A stretch of 64,000 bases of DNA from Bolinopsis microptera (lineage: Eukaryota > Ctenophora > Tentaculata > Lobata > Bolinopsidae). Below, in pieces: positions 1-12,760 of this stretch. The first letter of the stretch is position 1; each line of letters begins with the position of its first letter. Under the pieces are notes generated by a model. That model was not told where the DNA came from. It was given only the letters and a program-made list of their open reading frames with translations, and ran no database searches. The stretch is taken from NCBI RefSeq assembly GCF_026151205.1, contig NC_087081.1, positions 11,037,113 through 11,101,112 on the forward strand, in the 5' to 3' direction. The translations under genes were made by a program, and so were the position numbers.

Positions 1-288
1 CAACCGCCTTGGTGTGCTTGTTCGTACCTACAATCAGACATTTAGTTCAAGTGGGATAAGATGTGCTATAGAATAAAATATTATATGCTTTATAAATTTA
101 CTACGTCGTGATCTTGGGAGTGAATTATTGTCTGAGCTGACGACGATTAACACATGTTTATTGAAAGCTTCTACAAGTAAAACTATCGTATCACTTATAT
201 GTTTTTAACCCAACTCCATTCAGTATTGTCTCCAAATACAATATCTTGTTGTGATCCAATTGTCCCCCGACAAGTCACCTCTCCTCAC

Positions 289-1971
289 CTGAAGCAATGT
301 TGGTGAGGGCCCAGCAAGCCTCAAACTGGAGAGCAGGGTTATCATCACAGAGCAGGAACTGGACCAGTTTGGGGAGGAGACCTGAATCTATCACCTCGTC
401 TATTGGTGGACTCTGTTCTCGGGATAGCACCTGGGAGATTTAAATAAGAGGTAAGTAATTTGATAACTTTAAGAAGTAAGGCTTTTTTTTCGAACTTGAT
501 AAAGTTTGAGAGGTTTTCTACATGTATAAGAATCCGGAACTTTCTCACTCAACCTACAAAATACGATATTTTCGTTGTTTGGAGACTGTAAGTTCCTATT
601 AGGCGTGACCTTTTCACCACATAACAATTTAGTGAACAATGAATATTGGCCTTTATTCAAGATTTTAATTTGATTTAATGTTAAATCAATCAAAAGTTGA
701 TAATCACGATACCCAAGAATTTCCGGCTTATCCTTACAATTCAAACACAAAATCATCGAATTTTCAGTATTATTCTGAAAGTGAATAAACATTGAAGCTT
801 TCCGTTTCTTGAAATAGCAATACTAAGGAATTGATTTAAGGGCTGCTTACAAAATCAGTTCTAATAATATGCCTTTAAGAGATGAATCATAAACGTCTAA
901 CTACAAATCATTGACAAACCTTTCTGCAGTTCTGTACAGCCCCCAAGATAACGTTAATATCGTTACTACTATCAATAAGAGCTTTTATCTGGACTGGGTC
1001 CGGTGGAGGGACCGCGTTGGAATCCTTGTCGGTAACTTCATTCTCACTATCCTCCACTACCTGAAAAGATAAAGAATTGATAAAAGGACCCGGTGCATGA
1101 GTTTTCAAATTTTAATGTTTGTACAAACGACTTCTACTTGCACTGCGTTGTTAGGTATTTTCTTATCTGTGAAATAACAAGATACAAATATTTGATTGTA
1201 GATACAAATCGTTTTGAGCGTAAATACAGGGATAGATTACTAATTACGTAAGCCAATCATGGAATACAGTCTCATTTTGAGAATTAATACTAGAAACGCT
1301 AAGATTCTAAAAGGGGAAATAAGAAAGTATTAAGACAAGTTTCTTACTATGACGTAATATACACATCACACATATGTCTGAGACGATCATGTGATCAGCA
1401 GTAATATCGACTGACCTCTTGTCAATACACATAACATACAATACAATAGTATGATTAATTCACAAATCACGCGAATCATTAACTTGGTAATTGATAGTAT
1501 ATAACAGCCATGGATTTAATTGCTACCTATTGTATAACATGAGCGACGCGCGTTGTCACATGACCGCTTTTCAGTGAACTTTCGTGATGTAAACTTGAAT
1601 CAAAGGCATGATTTATTTTCGATATCAATTTATCAGAGGAGCAAAATTCTGAAAATCAGCACGCCTGAAATAAAAAGAGGTTCTACCGAGACTCGAACTC
1701 GGATCTTTGGATTCAAAGTCCAAGGTGCTAACCATTACACCATAGAACCGGATGAGCTCAAATGAATTCTATGGACATTATACACCTAATATATTATAAG
1801 TGGTTCTAAGCGCGGCTAGTGGTTACTGGTGACCTGTCGACGTTTGAGCATCTGTTCCGTCCTCTTGTCTTTTCGGAGCTTGCTGACCATGTCTTGGCGG
1901 TTCCTTCGAGAATCATCTGCACGACTGCTATTCTTAAAAAGCTGCGCTCGTCCACTTTCCTCAACAGGCAT
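289..1971 (-). CDS. KPNA: Importin subunit alpha (karyopherin alpha), N-terminal exons, continues past left edge
   Basis: Adaptor that binds classical nuclear localisation signals and is carried into the nucleus by importin beta. Three exons read on the minus strand: 1971-1834, 1060-920 and 430-289, with phases 0, 0 and 1. Exon 1 encodes the importin-beta-binding (IBB) domain: a short acidic lead, then [20 protein letters not shown] and [15 protein letters not shown], the expected clusters of basic residues. Exon 2 is the acidic linker ([13 protein letters not shown]) leading into the first ARM helix. Exon 3 carries [14 protein letters not shown] and [19 protein letters not shown], the hallmark ARM repeat sequence of the family. 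The donor after exon 1 (CAG|GTCACC) is weak, but the alternative GTAACC one codon later gives an immediate stop. The remaining ARM repeats must lie left of position 1. I see no coding exon in 1-280. The paralogue cannot be assigned. Confidence 0.93.
1678..1749 (-). tRNA. tRNA-Gln (anticodon UUG)
   Basis: A 72-nt cloverleaf on the minus strand. The acceptor stem GGTTCTA pairs with TAGAACC, the D arm holds the AATGGTTAG loop, the anticodon arm is TTGGA-CTTTGAA-TCCAA (anticodon TTG after the invariant U33), and the T arm contains GTTCGAGTC. The discriminator base is T. A run of five T follows directly (1672-1676 read on minus), a normal RNA polymerase III terminator. Internal A and B box sequences match the consensus. 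It lies inside intron 1 of the importin-alpha gene, in the same orientation. No CCA is encoded and no intron is present. Confidence 0.95.
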
Positions 1972-2821
1972 GATTGAAGCTAGAAAATGAAAGTTAGTGA
2001 GATGGGTTGAAAATGATTAAGATTTTGAAAATCTATCGGAGGTGAAGTTGAAGCTTTTTATAATAACATACATTTGCGAAAGAATTTATGATAAAAGTAA
2101 AGTGACACAAAGGATTACGAATGAATTGAATTTAAAATTCGATGAAATAAAAGTATTGCAATAACTTTAAACTGAACAATACAATTTATGAACTAAGTGA
2201 TTTTTATCATCGAATTCTTATCAGATATCTACTTATCTCCGAATATATGAAATGCGGTAAATGGACAGGCTTTTATTGTAACCCGCGGTACATACGAAAT
2301 CTTCAAATTTCGACAAATTCTTAATCTGCGCGCAGCAATAGTGCTCAAATCAACTTTCCATACAGACTGTCCAGAAATTTACTAGTATAAAAGATGCAAA
2401 CAAACAATTCAAAACCGGATTCCCGCGTTTCCTCCGAAGAAATTCTGATATGAATTACTGAATCGGTGTGTATGAACGACTTGAAATTCGCAAAATTGAG
2501 TCAAATGTATTTCATGCAATTTAAACTTTGCTCGTCATACTTAACTAAATCGGTTTTGGTCAGAGTTGTCAAATATTTAACAGTTTGTCATCAAAAACAG
2601 GTACAATGAATAAATCAACGAAATTCAACAATAGTAACCTTCTGTAGAGTAATTTCAAGGAAGTTAATTTAAACCTCTTTTTGACTTGACTTCTTACCTT
2701 TTCTCTCAAACCAACAACCACTTCTCCGCAAAACACTTATTTGCATTGTCCAACTGACGTATTATTCACAAACCAATTAACTCATTTACTAATTAATCAA
2801 TTAACTAAGAACCTCGCAGGA
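1972..2821. other. Intergenic region between INCENP stop and importin-alpha start
   Basis: About 850 bp between two minus-strand genes. It must hold the INCENP 3' UTR and the importin-alpha promoter and 5' leader. It is AT-rich. I see no convincing TATA box or ORF. Confidence 0.5.
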
Positions 2822-5800
2822 TCATTTGTATTTAAGTAGAATGTTGTTTGCGTGGTTTATCTCGTCCTCTGTTAAGATTGAGAAGTCTAAGTTTCCAGTT
2901 GAAGGAGGAGCGGACCAGTGAGCCGAGCTTGTTCGGGAGGTATACTGAAATAACATAATATAAATTATTAACATAATATATTAGGTAAAAGTGTTACAAA
3001 GTAAACGAATTTATTGTTGGACAATACCGTGAACCGTCGTTTACTTTGTAACACTTATAAAAAGCTCCTATAAGCACTTTGACGAACACGAGAAACGAAC
3101 ACGTTCTTTAATATATATAAAGATATAAGGTAAATATATAACTAAATATATAAGGTAAATATATAAGGTAATCTGCATCATCAGCTTTAAATATCAGGTA
3201 GGGTATTTGAAGAAAAAGATGAGGAAAATATGTATAAAATGCAATTGATGGCATAAACATGATTTCTGTGCTTCATTGGTTTCAAACGAAGACTTATAAC
3301 ATGACAATTCTACAACGTACTCTATTGACAGTGCCAAACAACTGATCCAGATCAGCTGTCTTGGGAAACGGCCCAAATATTGTCTTTGCAGAATGTTTTT
3401 CAATCCCAGAAAACTGTTTTCTCAGGGAATCGTTGAGAGATATTTTGTTTCTTGCCCAGCTAGGCATGGTTCTCTTTGGTTTACTCTCGTCGTCAGTGTC
3501 GTCACCTAGATGGAAATAGATATGAGGAAATCAATTGCATAAGTAGCTGAATTATCAGGTTTCTGTTACTAGCATTGTTACAAATTATGTATTTACTTTG
3601 AACGGTTTATTTATTTAAAGCATGGGTGACTTGTAAGCACTGATAAATTACTATTATATATATGGCAAATTGAAAGTGGTTCAATTGACTTATATTTATT
3701 ATTTCTAACAAATCAATCAAGCACGAAACATCCCATTATTATCCTTTAAATAACTAAGAAGTAGTTAATAAGCTAAAAGGAGAGTTGCTGGAAAATGTAG
3801 CTCACCAGATTCAATATCGTCGATCTTATAATTATCTCTAGGATCGTAAGAGAGAGGGGACGCCTTCATTGAGTTGCCTTCGCTTATTGACTCCATCCTG
3901 GAAACAAAGAAATACAAAATTTCTCTTCAGAAAAAAATGCGTCCAAATAAGGAAAAAAACTTGCAGCACATAAAAAGAAGAAAACTCACAAAAAAAAGGG
4001 AAGAATGAAAAAGATGTATGTTCTAGCATGTGTATTATCAGGTCAATCTGACCTGCTTCCGAGATTTCTCTTAGTTTTAGTTTGTCCGAGACTGAGGAGC
4101 TTGTTCTTCATGTAGCTCTGAATCCTACTTGAAGCTGCACTGCTCGGTGAATCTACTGACTCTGGAGCTTGGGCTGTGGGGTTTTAATTTAACTAAAGTG
4201 AAATGAGAGGATAAAGTTATAATTTAGCCTTATGTTTATCTACTGCTATATTTGAACCGGTTGGACCGAATTTTCCTAGTAAGTAGCACCTGAAGTCTGA
4301 TACGTGGATTAAATAAACTTTTCGTGGACTTAATTAGAAAGAAATTAGATCATAGGATAATTGTTCACAATATGTTTGTAACTTGATCATTGAAGCGATC
4401 ATCAAATGTTTGGATGGGTACACTTTACACTGTACAGCTAGTAAACCATAAATTATGATAATCAATAATGGGGTTCCTGCTTTGGAACGAGAGCTGCAAA
4501 CGTGGTTTTGTGTGAAATTTTTGAAGCCCAAACTCTATACTAAGATGACAAAAAGATTTGCACTTAATGGGATTTTATTATCGTCCAAATTCATGGAATA
4601 CCATTCTGAAGAAATGTAATATTTGCTTACCAATAGGAGTGAGTAAACCGGAGGTTGTTTTAGTTAAAGATGTAGGTTTATCAACAGAGGGCTCATCCTT
4701 CTGAAATATGATGCAGTATTTAGTTTTATGAGCTAGATGTAACGGAACATGTCCACGTTTAGGAGGTTTTATAGGAAACAAGAGACAAAGAGAAACAAAA
4801 TCCCAGATATCATCATATGTAATCATAGATCCTTCACCTTCGCAAATATTGGAGCAGGAATGCTCCTGACCTCCTCATTGTCCGAGCACACATTGGACGC
4901 CTCTTCCAGATCTATAAGTAAACTTCCAGGGACCGCCTCTTCCACAGCGCGTCCCGCTTTGGTGGGTATCTTACTGGCAGCGTGTTTGTTTGTGCGGGGA
5001 GGGGGTCGTGGAGTAGGCGTGGCTCCCAGAAGAGTTCCGGCGCCTGACAATTCATCATGGAATTTAAAAACTGATAATGCAATCTCGTCCATTGTATCCA
5101 TGTTTAATTTTCACAATAAATGAATACAAAAAGGTCCCATAACAATGGAATATTAACAAATTATGATATGATTCTTAACAATGAACATCCCAAAAGCAAA
5201 CAGCAGTAGAATATTTATTTAAAGTTCCCAACCTGTCAGGTTAAGTTTCGTTTTCGCTCCCATTCTACTCGGAGTGGTTTTCTTCTTCTCGATCTCTTCC
5301 TCCAACTTCCTTCTTTCCTAGAAGAATGATAAGATAGTAACATATCAAAAAAACACAAATATATTAGCCTGAGCAGAATAAATTCGTGAATTGTAAGATA
5401 AAACACAATTACAAGGGCGGGAAACCTGTTGTTCCGGTCATGTAATTCGAGCGGTATTGTCTGCGGAATCAAATAAGATATCGCGAAGCGATTTCGAAAA
5501 AGGGCAAAATTGGTAGTATCGGTCATATCAATCTCAATATAAGATAAGCATATTATATAGCTACCTCTTGTGCTTTTTGTCGTTTTTCATGCTCTTCTGC
5601 TTCTAGTTTCTTCTGTTCCTCCATTCTTGCTTCTTCCTCCATCCTATGCTTCTCTAGCTCTCGTACTTTGAGTGCCTCCAATTCCTTGATAATGAGAAAT
5701 CGTTAAGAAAATGTCGCTCCATTGTGAATAGAAACTCCTGCAGGGGTAGATCAGTTCAAATAACTTACTGTTAAGATTACAATGATATCGATTTATTATG

Positions 5801-8800
5801 TACCTGTTTTCGTTTCAATGCATCTACTTTCCTTTCCTCCGCTTCCTCTTGCAGCTTCTTTTTCTTCAATTCTCTGGTTTTCTGTAAATAAGATTGAATT
5901 GGTAGATCAGTAGTATGAAATGAGAAAATATCTTCTATATACGTTGATAAATTCAACGAGTTTCTCAAGTGGTACTGACTGAAGAGCGGCAGATAACTAA
6001 ACCCAGACATGGCAGACAATGTCGTAGATTACAAAGTAAACACAGTAGCTGTTAATTGTTATCTGTTATATATAGACAGTTCTCACCTCAGCTTGCTTGC
6101 GACGTTGTTCCGCCTGTTCCTGTCTCTTCAACTCTCTCTGCCTCTTCTCATCTTCTTTTTTAGCCAGCATCTCTCTTTCTTTCACTAAATTATAGATTAA
6201 TTAATAAATTTATGACATCATTAGCCAAGTTGTGGATTGTTCTCAAAAGAGATAGTTTGGAATTTGGATGGTCAAACTCGGAATTCCACTCAAATACCAT
6301 CCAAATTCCATTCAAATAATCATAAATCTCTTACCAGATGTTTCATCCTTCTTCCTCATCCTTTCTTCAAGATCTGCTTTCTTCTTCTTCGCCTCATCTT
6401 CCTTGTTCTGTTTCGCTTGTTTCATCCTCTTATCTTTCTCGATCCTCTTCCTGCAAAATAAAACCGGTTAAAAGTCATTAATAACGTGTAGTTAGCGTTT
6501 AGGGGTTTGAGAAGTTTATCATACGAGAACATATGGACTGGAACTGTAGAATATTAAAATATAGTGAGATTGAATTGGAGCACTTTTCAGTCGGTCAAAG
6601 ACATGATCATTTTGATGGGAAGTCGGTTTTTCTTGCGTTAAACTTACAATCTCAACTCATTCTCTCGTTGTTTCTTTTTGTTAAGAACTTGCTGTGCTTT
6701 AACCTCCTTCTCCTCAATCTTCTTCTTAGCAGCCTCCTTCTTCTCCTCTTCCAGCTCCTTGGCAGTCTTCACCACAACTACCGGCTTGTTTACGAAGGAC
6801 ATTACTGATGTGACAAGGTTTTGAGGGTTGCGGGGTACTCCTGCGTTGTCCTTCATCCTCTTCTTTAGGTGTATACTTTCGTCAGCACTGATGAAAGGAA
6901 ATGTTTTTAAAGATTCAGGAATCAGGCGGTGTAACTTTTAATGGAATGGAATTTGATCTTTAACAAAACACTAGATTATGATTAAAATACATACCGCTTA
7001 TTACAAATTGTAGATAACTTGGTGTATAAGCTGAAAATCATGACTGATTGATAAGTAAAAAAGGAATAAAGTTATTGTTATACGGTTGTTGTCCGACAAA
7101 TTAAATTACGTACGAATTTGTAGTCTTGTCTTCCATACTGTCCGCTTCAGATTCTTCTGTAACAGAAATTAGTAAACAAATTACTAAATAATGTAAGAGT
7201 ATCTCGACTGCTAGGGACAGTTATTTGTTTATCTAGGGGACATGGTTTGCTAAGCAAGTTCAGTATGTATTTAACTACGGTGAAATTGAGGTTATCATTT
7301 GATAGATTACCTCGTTCGCGCTTGGACATGTCAAGTCTGTCGTCCCTGGCTTGATTTTTAGATGACAAGGTCGGAATTCTTGAGATTCCAGCCTCTTTGA
7401 CAGTTTTCTTGGAGATATTTTCGTAGTCAGCCGCTATTTTCTTTACTGTTCCCTGATTAAGTGATCAAGAAACGAGTTAGTTAGTTGGAAACATATTTTA
7501 TTACAATTTAAGCATCGACTTATCAAATCTTGCAGAATTGCTGTCCTAAAAAAAGTTGTGCAACTGCGCGAACACAACATCTTCTAGAAAAAATAAATTA
7601 AATAATAAAATCAAATTAACAATTATAAATCCAGTATTGCAAGGTAATAAACCTGACTGGATGTTCTCTGCTCATCTGATTCTTTCCCACTTCTAGTTCT
7701 AGTTCTAGTTCTAGCTAGACCCTCTCCAACCTCAATTCCTCCACTCTGCATAACTTTTTTATCTACTCCCACTCGTTTTGGCTTCTTCCCCTTTTCTTCA
7801 GTTTTCTGTTTAGATTCTGCGTGTTTCTTGTTCCGGGATGACCTGGTTTGTCGAACTGGTCGTGGGGTTTTAGGATCAGTTGGCGGAGCTGGTGTTTCTT
7901 CTTCTTCGGTCTGTAAGGAGAGATATTACGTGACTGTGTGATATTGTGCTGGAATAAAAGTATTACATTTCATCGGAGGTTCAAATATTTCATCAGAAGG
8001 GTAACTATTATATCATATAACAGGTATTTCTTCTTTGAAATTAAAAAAGAACAAATATCAGTTTGTCGTTCTTCCAAAGGTGACAAAAGCTTGATTTTAA
8101 TTTATTCAAAATTTTAAAAGAATTGTCAAAGTCTTACTATACCTTGGCAGGTTCCTCTTCCTCCACCTCTTCCTCTTCAATAGCATGATCTGCAAACTGG
8201 TCCACAACATTTACCTCACTCTCTTTTTCACCTCCTTCATCACAACTTTCAAAAAGTTGGTTTGATTCATTCCCATCACCAACTTCAGCAGCTTGCAACT
8301 CTTCCTCCAGTGATATTTCATTATCAGTTTTAGTTTCCAGGTTATCTGTTTGTAGTTCTGGCTCTGAAGAAACTGTTTCTTTGTCGCCACTGTCCTCTGG
8401 CTTTGTAACCAAATTTACTTCTTCCTTGAGAACTTTGGGGCTTTCAAAGAATTTTGCTGCGATTTCTTCAGATGGTGCATTGGTATTATCGTCAGTTGTT
8501 TTAGGAATTCCGGCTACATCCATGGCTTCTGGTTCAGTTTCAGACTCAGTTTTCGCATCAGTATGTTCTATTGAAACGTTGCCGATTTGCTCTGATGCCA
8601 TAGACACGTTCTTTTGGTCTGGATCTGATCGCATGGAAGTATCGCCGTCAATGATTTCAGTAGATTTTATGTCTGACTCACTTTCAACATTTTCACAGGT
8701 TTCCATGTCTTCAGTTTCTTCAGGACTTTCGTCAATAGAAACTTTTTCTTCATCATGAGTTACGACAGGAATCTCAACTTTCTCCTCATCTTCTACACCA

Positions 8801-11528
8801 TTGGATTCACTTCCCTCAGCAACCTCGACTTCGCCCAATCCAACTTCCACCTCATCATCGTTATTTTCGGCTGATTCCCCGAGAAAAACCAAATCATCTC
8901 CACTCCTCCCTCTCTCCACTTCATTCAAAGTTCCCAGAACTTGTTTCACTCTGCTCAACCCTGGAGTCCTGCCCAGAGCTCCAGGAGCCTGAATATCGTT
9001 CATATTAGGAGTCCTTGTAACATCAGGGTTACCCTCCAGTCTCGGAGTGCCTGGCAGTACTCCAACCTCTTCAACAGGACTTGGGAAGAGAGAAGCGGAT
9101 ACGTTCTCAGGGGTTGGTGTACCGGGGATGGTGAGAGATAGAAGAGCAGGTGCTTTCTCAGCAGGGGTTGCGATGGGGACGGGAGAAGGTTGGTATGTGG
9201 ATAGTTGGAGACGTTTGATAACTGGAGTGGAAGCTGGGCCTGGTGTGCCCCTTGGAGTGGTCGCAGGGCTTGGAGTGCTCACTGTAGATTTTCCATTGCT
9301 GAACTTTCGTTTTCCAGTGCTAACAACCCAGTCACTCTGAAATTGTACGTTTTATTTTATGAAAAATCGATAAGTTAGTCAGCAAGGGGACAGGGCGCTT
9401 AATTCTTAAAAGTAAATCATACGATCAACTGAAATCTCAAATTTCCTATGAATTTCAATCACCCATGTACTGGTTACAAAAAATCGAAGATGAAACTGAG
9501 ATGACTCACTGTGTTTTTTTCGGTATCAATAGCTTGGTTTCTAGTTGGGGTGCCACTAGTGGCAATAGGTCCAATTGGAGATGACACCACCAAAGCCTCT
9601 GCTTTTCCTGCCACTGAAATAAACAATGAATTGAAACATAGGAACTCGCATAACGTAAGTGATAACTCTGTTTCGTTAAAAGTGAGACATATAAACGTCT
9701 AGAACATGCTTTCTTCAGAGATTTCGGCCACAAATCAATAACTGTGTTGACTTTGCATGAGCGCAAGCCGCCACTCAGCCATTGGATTAATAAAGAATAA
9801 CACACAAAATAACACGTGATCATCACAACGTACCAGGAGTTGATTGTTTAGGAGTGTTGGTTATAAGAGTAATATTAGCACCGAAAGGAGCAGCTGGTGT
9901 GCCAGGTTGCATCATAGTGCTGTTAGCTGCTGGAGTGCCAGGTTGCATCATGGTGCTGTTCGCTGCTGGGAACTCTACATGAGTTGGTGTACCACTCTCT
10001 TCTTGGGTTGGTGTACCAATCTCTTCTTGGATAGGGGTGGCTCCCAGAGCGAAGGTAACACCCACTGCTGTTTTGTTTTGTGGGGTGGCGGAGGTGGATT
10101 CGTCGTGAGGAACTGTTGATTTTGTTCGGTTTTGAGGTGTCGTAGAGCCATTTGATGGGGTCGCAGTAATGTCTTCGTCTGATGAAAATGTTATGATATT
10201 TCTTGGTATTAGGAACAGGCTGTTATATATATCTTAACAAACAATCTGGACATCACCAGGATACAATTTGACAACTAAGCTATCAAAAATCGTACAAAAC
10301 ATTATTTTTGAACTATTTAACTAACCGTATCTATCAAGAAGTTTCGTTTTTAAACTGGGAGTATTATTATTAACAGATTGCATAGAGTTTATGGTAGAGT
10401 TGATCAAGCTTTGCTCCAGAAGTTTGACTTTTGCCCTGGTGAGTCTTGTTGCTCTACCGCTCCTGAAAATATGTGACATTGATTAGTATATATATATAGA
10501 TATAGGTGTACACTGTACATGTAGTATATATAGATATAGGTGATGATATAGGTGATGATCCGAATTGAACAGTTCATTCTGATGAAAGCTCAGAACGACC
10601 ATTGTTTCAATGCGGATAAACTTTGGTAAAACACACTCCTGCATTTACTAAACTAATATATAAATAGTTCAACCAATTTGTTATAACCAAAATTGATAGC
10701 TCTAGACACTAAAGATAATCAACTTGTCTCTTTTATAAGTTAATTGAAACATCAGCTTACGTAGGAGTAAGATTTAAAACTGATTTCTGTTCAAGTAGAC
10801 TCTGTAATCGTGTCTGTTTGAACGCAGACTGTGTTCTGTTGGGTGTCATGGTGTTTGTAGGTGTTATGGTGTTGTTGGTAGAGTCCAAACGTGAAGTGCA
10901 TCCTGTGAATCTTGCAGATCCTGCAATTGTTGATGATTTTAGCATTTATCTACATTGAAAGTTTTATGAACACCACATTTAATAACCTAAAATCGTTTTA
11001 ACGAACAGCCAAAATCGACAACTCTATAATCTTTCTTATGTGCAAAACTAACATTTGTGTCGTTAATTTATTTAATCAATATCAAATCATTATAGTTTTA
11101 CCTTGAACTTCAATATTTGCAAATGAAATGGATGTATCAGGAGAATTAAGGTCGATTTCAACCTTCTTTTCTTGTATCTTTCTCTTGGTACGCCGAATTG
11201 TCATTCCGGGTGTCTTGGGTGCAGTTACTGTCATACACGCATCACTGAAACAGACATTGTGTACTTATAAAATACCATATTTCAAAGAAAAATATAATAG
11301 ACAAATGGAGCAATCAAGAATATTTGATTGCATTAATCTCAGTACTTACATGCTTTGTCTTCTGTCTCTCATTGAATCTCTGACATCATCAATAATAACA
11401 TCTTTGATCTCCTGTAGGTATTCTTCAATCTGCTTCTTTTTCTCCTGGTACTGAGAGAGCAAATGAGCCTGGTGTTCATGATAGGCTGCTGAATACAAGC
11501 TGTATTTTTTTATGTACTCCTTTACCAT
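2822..11528 (-). CDS. INCENP: Inner centromere protein INCENP, complete 22-exon model (1,412 aa)
   Basis: Scaffold of the chromosomal passenger complex; binds survivin/borealin through its N terminus and activates Aurora B through its C terminus. Exons (high to low): 11528-11350, 11244-11102, 10920-10761, 10462-10326, 10178-9834, 9613-9510, 9336-8143, 7910-7653, 7452-7311, 7156-7114, 6887-6648, 6450-6335, 6184-6087, 5881-5804, 5684-5565, 5317-5233, 5043-4838, 4700-4631, 4173-4053, 3897-3806, 3505-3321, 2944-2822. The sum is 4,239 nt with every phase closing. Visible parts: N-terminal helix (LLSQYQEKKKQIEEYLQEIK), then APKTPGMTIRRTKRKI; Thr-Pro-rich repeats (QPGTPAANSTMM); a large acidic 398-codon exon; a long charged coiled coil (single alpha helix type, exons 11-16); the IN-box (DDTDDESKPKRTMPSWARN ... 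LDQLFGTV); and the TSS motif (SRTSSAHWSAPP). It is longer than the human protein, mostly in the acidic and TP-rich middle. Exon 1 is preceded by a possible acceptor at 11532-11533, so an upstream leader exon may exist. Confidence 0.95.
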
Positions 11529-12760
11529 TCCCTGATCGATTTTAGATTATTTTTTGGATCGAATGTAAGAGCATATCAATGCAGAGTGAAATACATTTGT
11601 AACTTGATAATGATTATCAGTGATTGATATACTAAAGATTAAGAGATATCAGAAGCAACAAGAAATCATATTTAGATTAGTGCAAGTGACAATTGATGCT
11701 TGGTTGTTATTGTCATAGTTTGGAACACATCAACATAGGGTGTTAATATGATATGAGTGGAGGTTTTTATAAAAAACTTCCTTTGGTTGAACATGGCTTA
11801 GATGTATGGTTAAACTCATTGTGACATTGTGAATATTGCAGTAAAAATTTTGAAGGTATATATACCCTTCTGTTTTTTTTCTTCATTCCCTACTGTAACT
11901 TCTGCGAGGGCTTGTCTACTGCAGACATCTGTCCAAGATCCCCAATTAGACTAGAGATTCAGTCGAGGCTTGCACTCATATTGCTTTCTAAAGTTCAGTC
12001 CGGCTATAGGAAGTTTCATAGCTGTGAAACTGCAACAACCAGAATCCATAACGACATCTTGATAACTATTGACAAGAAAACTAAAGTTGTTCTTTTACTT
12101 CTAGATTTGAGTGCTGCCTTTGATACTGTCAATCACCCAAGATTAATCAAGAAGCTAAGATCTGCTTATGGCATTACAGGCATTGCTCTTACATGGATCA
12201 GGTCCTACTTGGCTAACCGTTCATTTTGTGTCAAAGTCAAGGATTCGTCTTCCTCAGCAACTGTTCTTGAGATAGGTGTGCCACAAGGTTCAATCCTTGG
12301 CCCCCTGCTATTCATATTGTACACCAAAGATCTTGAGAACATTGCAAGTATGCATGGGTGCTGTATTCATTTGTATGCTGATGACACCCAGCTGTATTTC
12401 ACTCTTGATTCTGATGACCCATCACAGCTAGAGCACAATATGGAACACTGTATGTCTGATATCAAGAAATGGATGACAAACAATTTCCTTCAACTGAATT
12501 CTTCTAAGACTGAAGTCATCGTTATATCCTCTAAATTTGACTCAACAAATATTCTAGCCTCTCTACAGATTGTTAAGGATCAAGAGCCACATGTTGTTAG
12601 TGGAACTGTGAAGAGTCTTGGGCTGTATTTGGACAGTTATCTTTCAATGAGTGATCAGATTACGTCAGTGGTTCAAGCATGTAATATTCAGATCAGAAAT
12701 TTGTGGTTTATTGCATCAAAACTGTCTTTTAACCTTAAGATTCAGCTTGTTCAGCCTCTA

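Noticed and set aside
1553..1765. 70-aa plus-strand ORF over the tRNA
   Set aside because: Overlaps the antisense of the tRNA gene and has no homology or splice support.
3294..3320. INCENP ending at a TAA at 3294
   Set aside because: Read-through past a good donor (AGA|GTACGT). Splicing to 2944-2822 restores the TSS motif expected after the IN-box.
8381..9340. Plus-strand ORFs opposite the INCENP acidic exon
   Set aside because: Shadows of the 1,194-nt minus-strand exon, whose splice phases and domain order are convincing.
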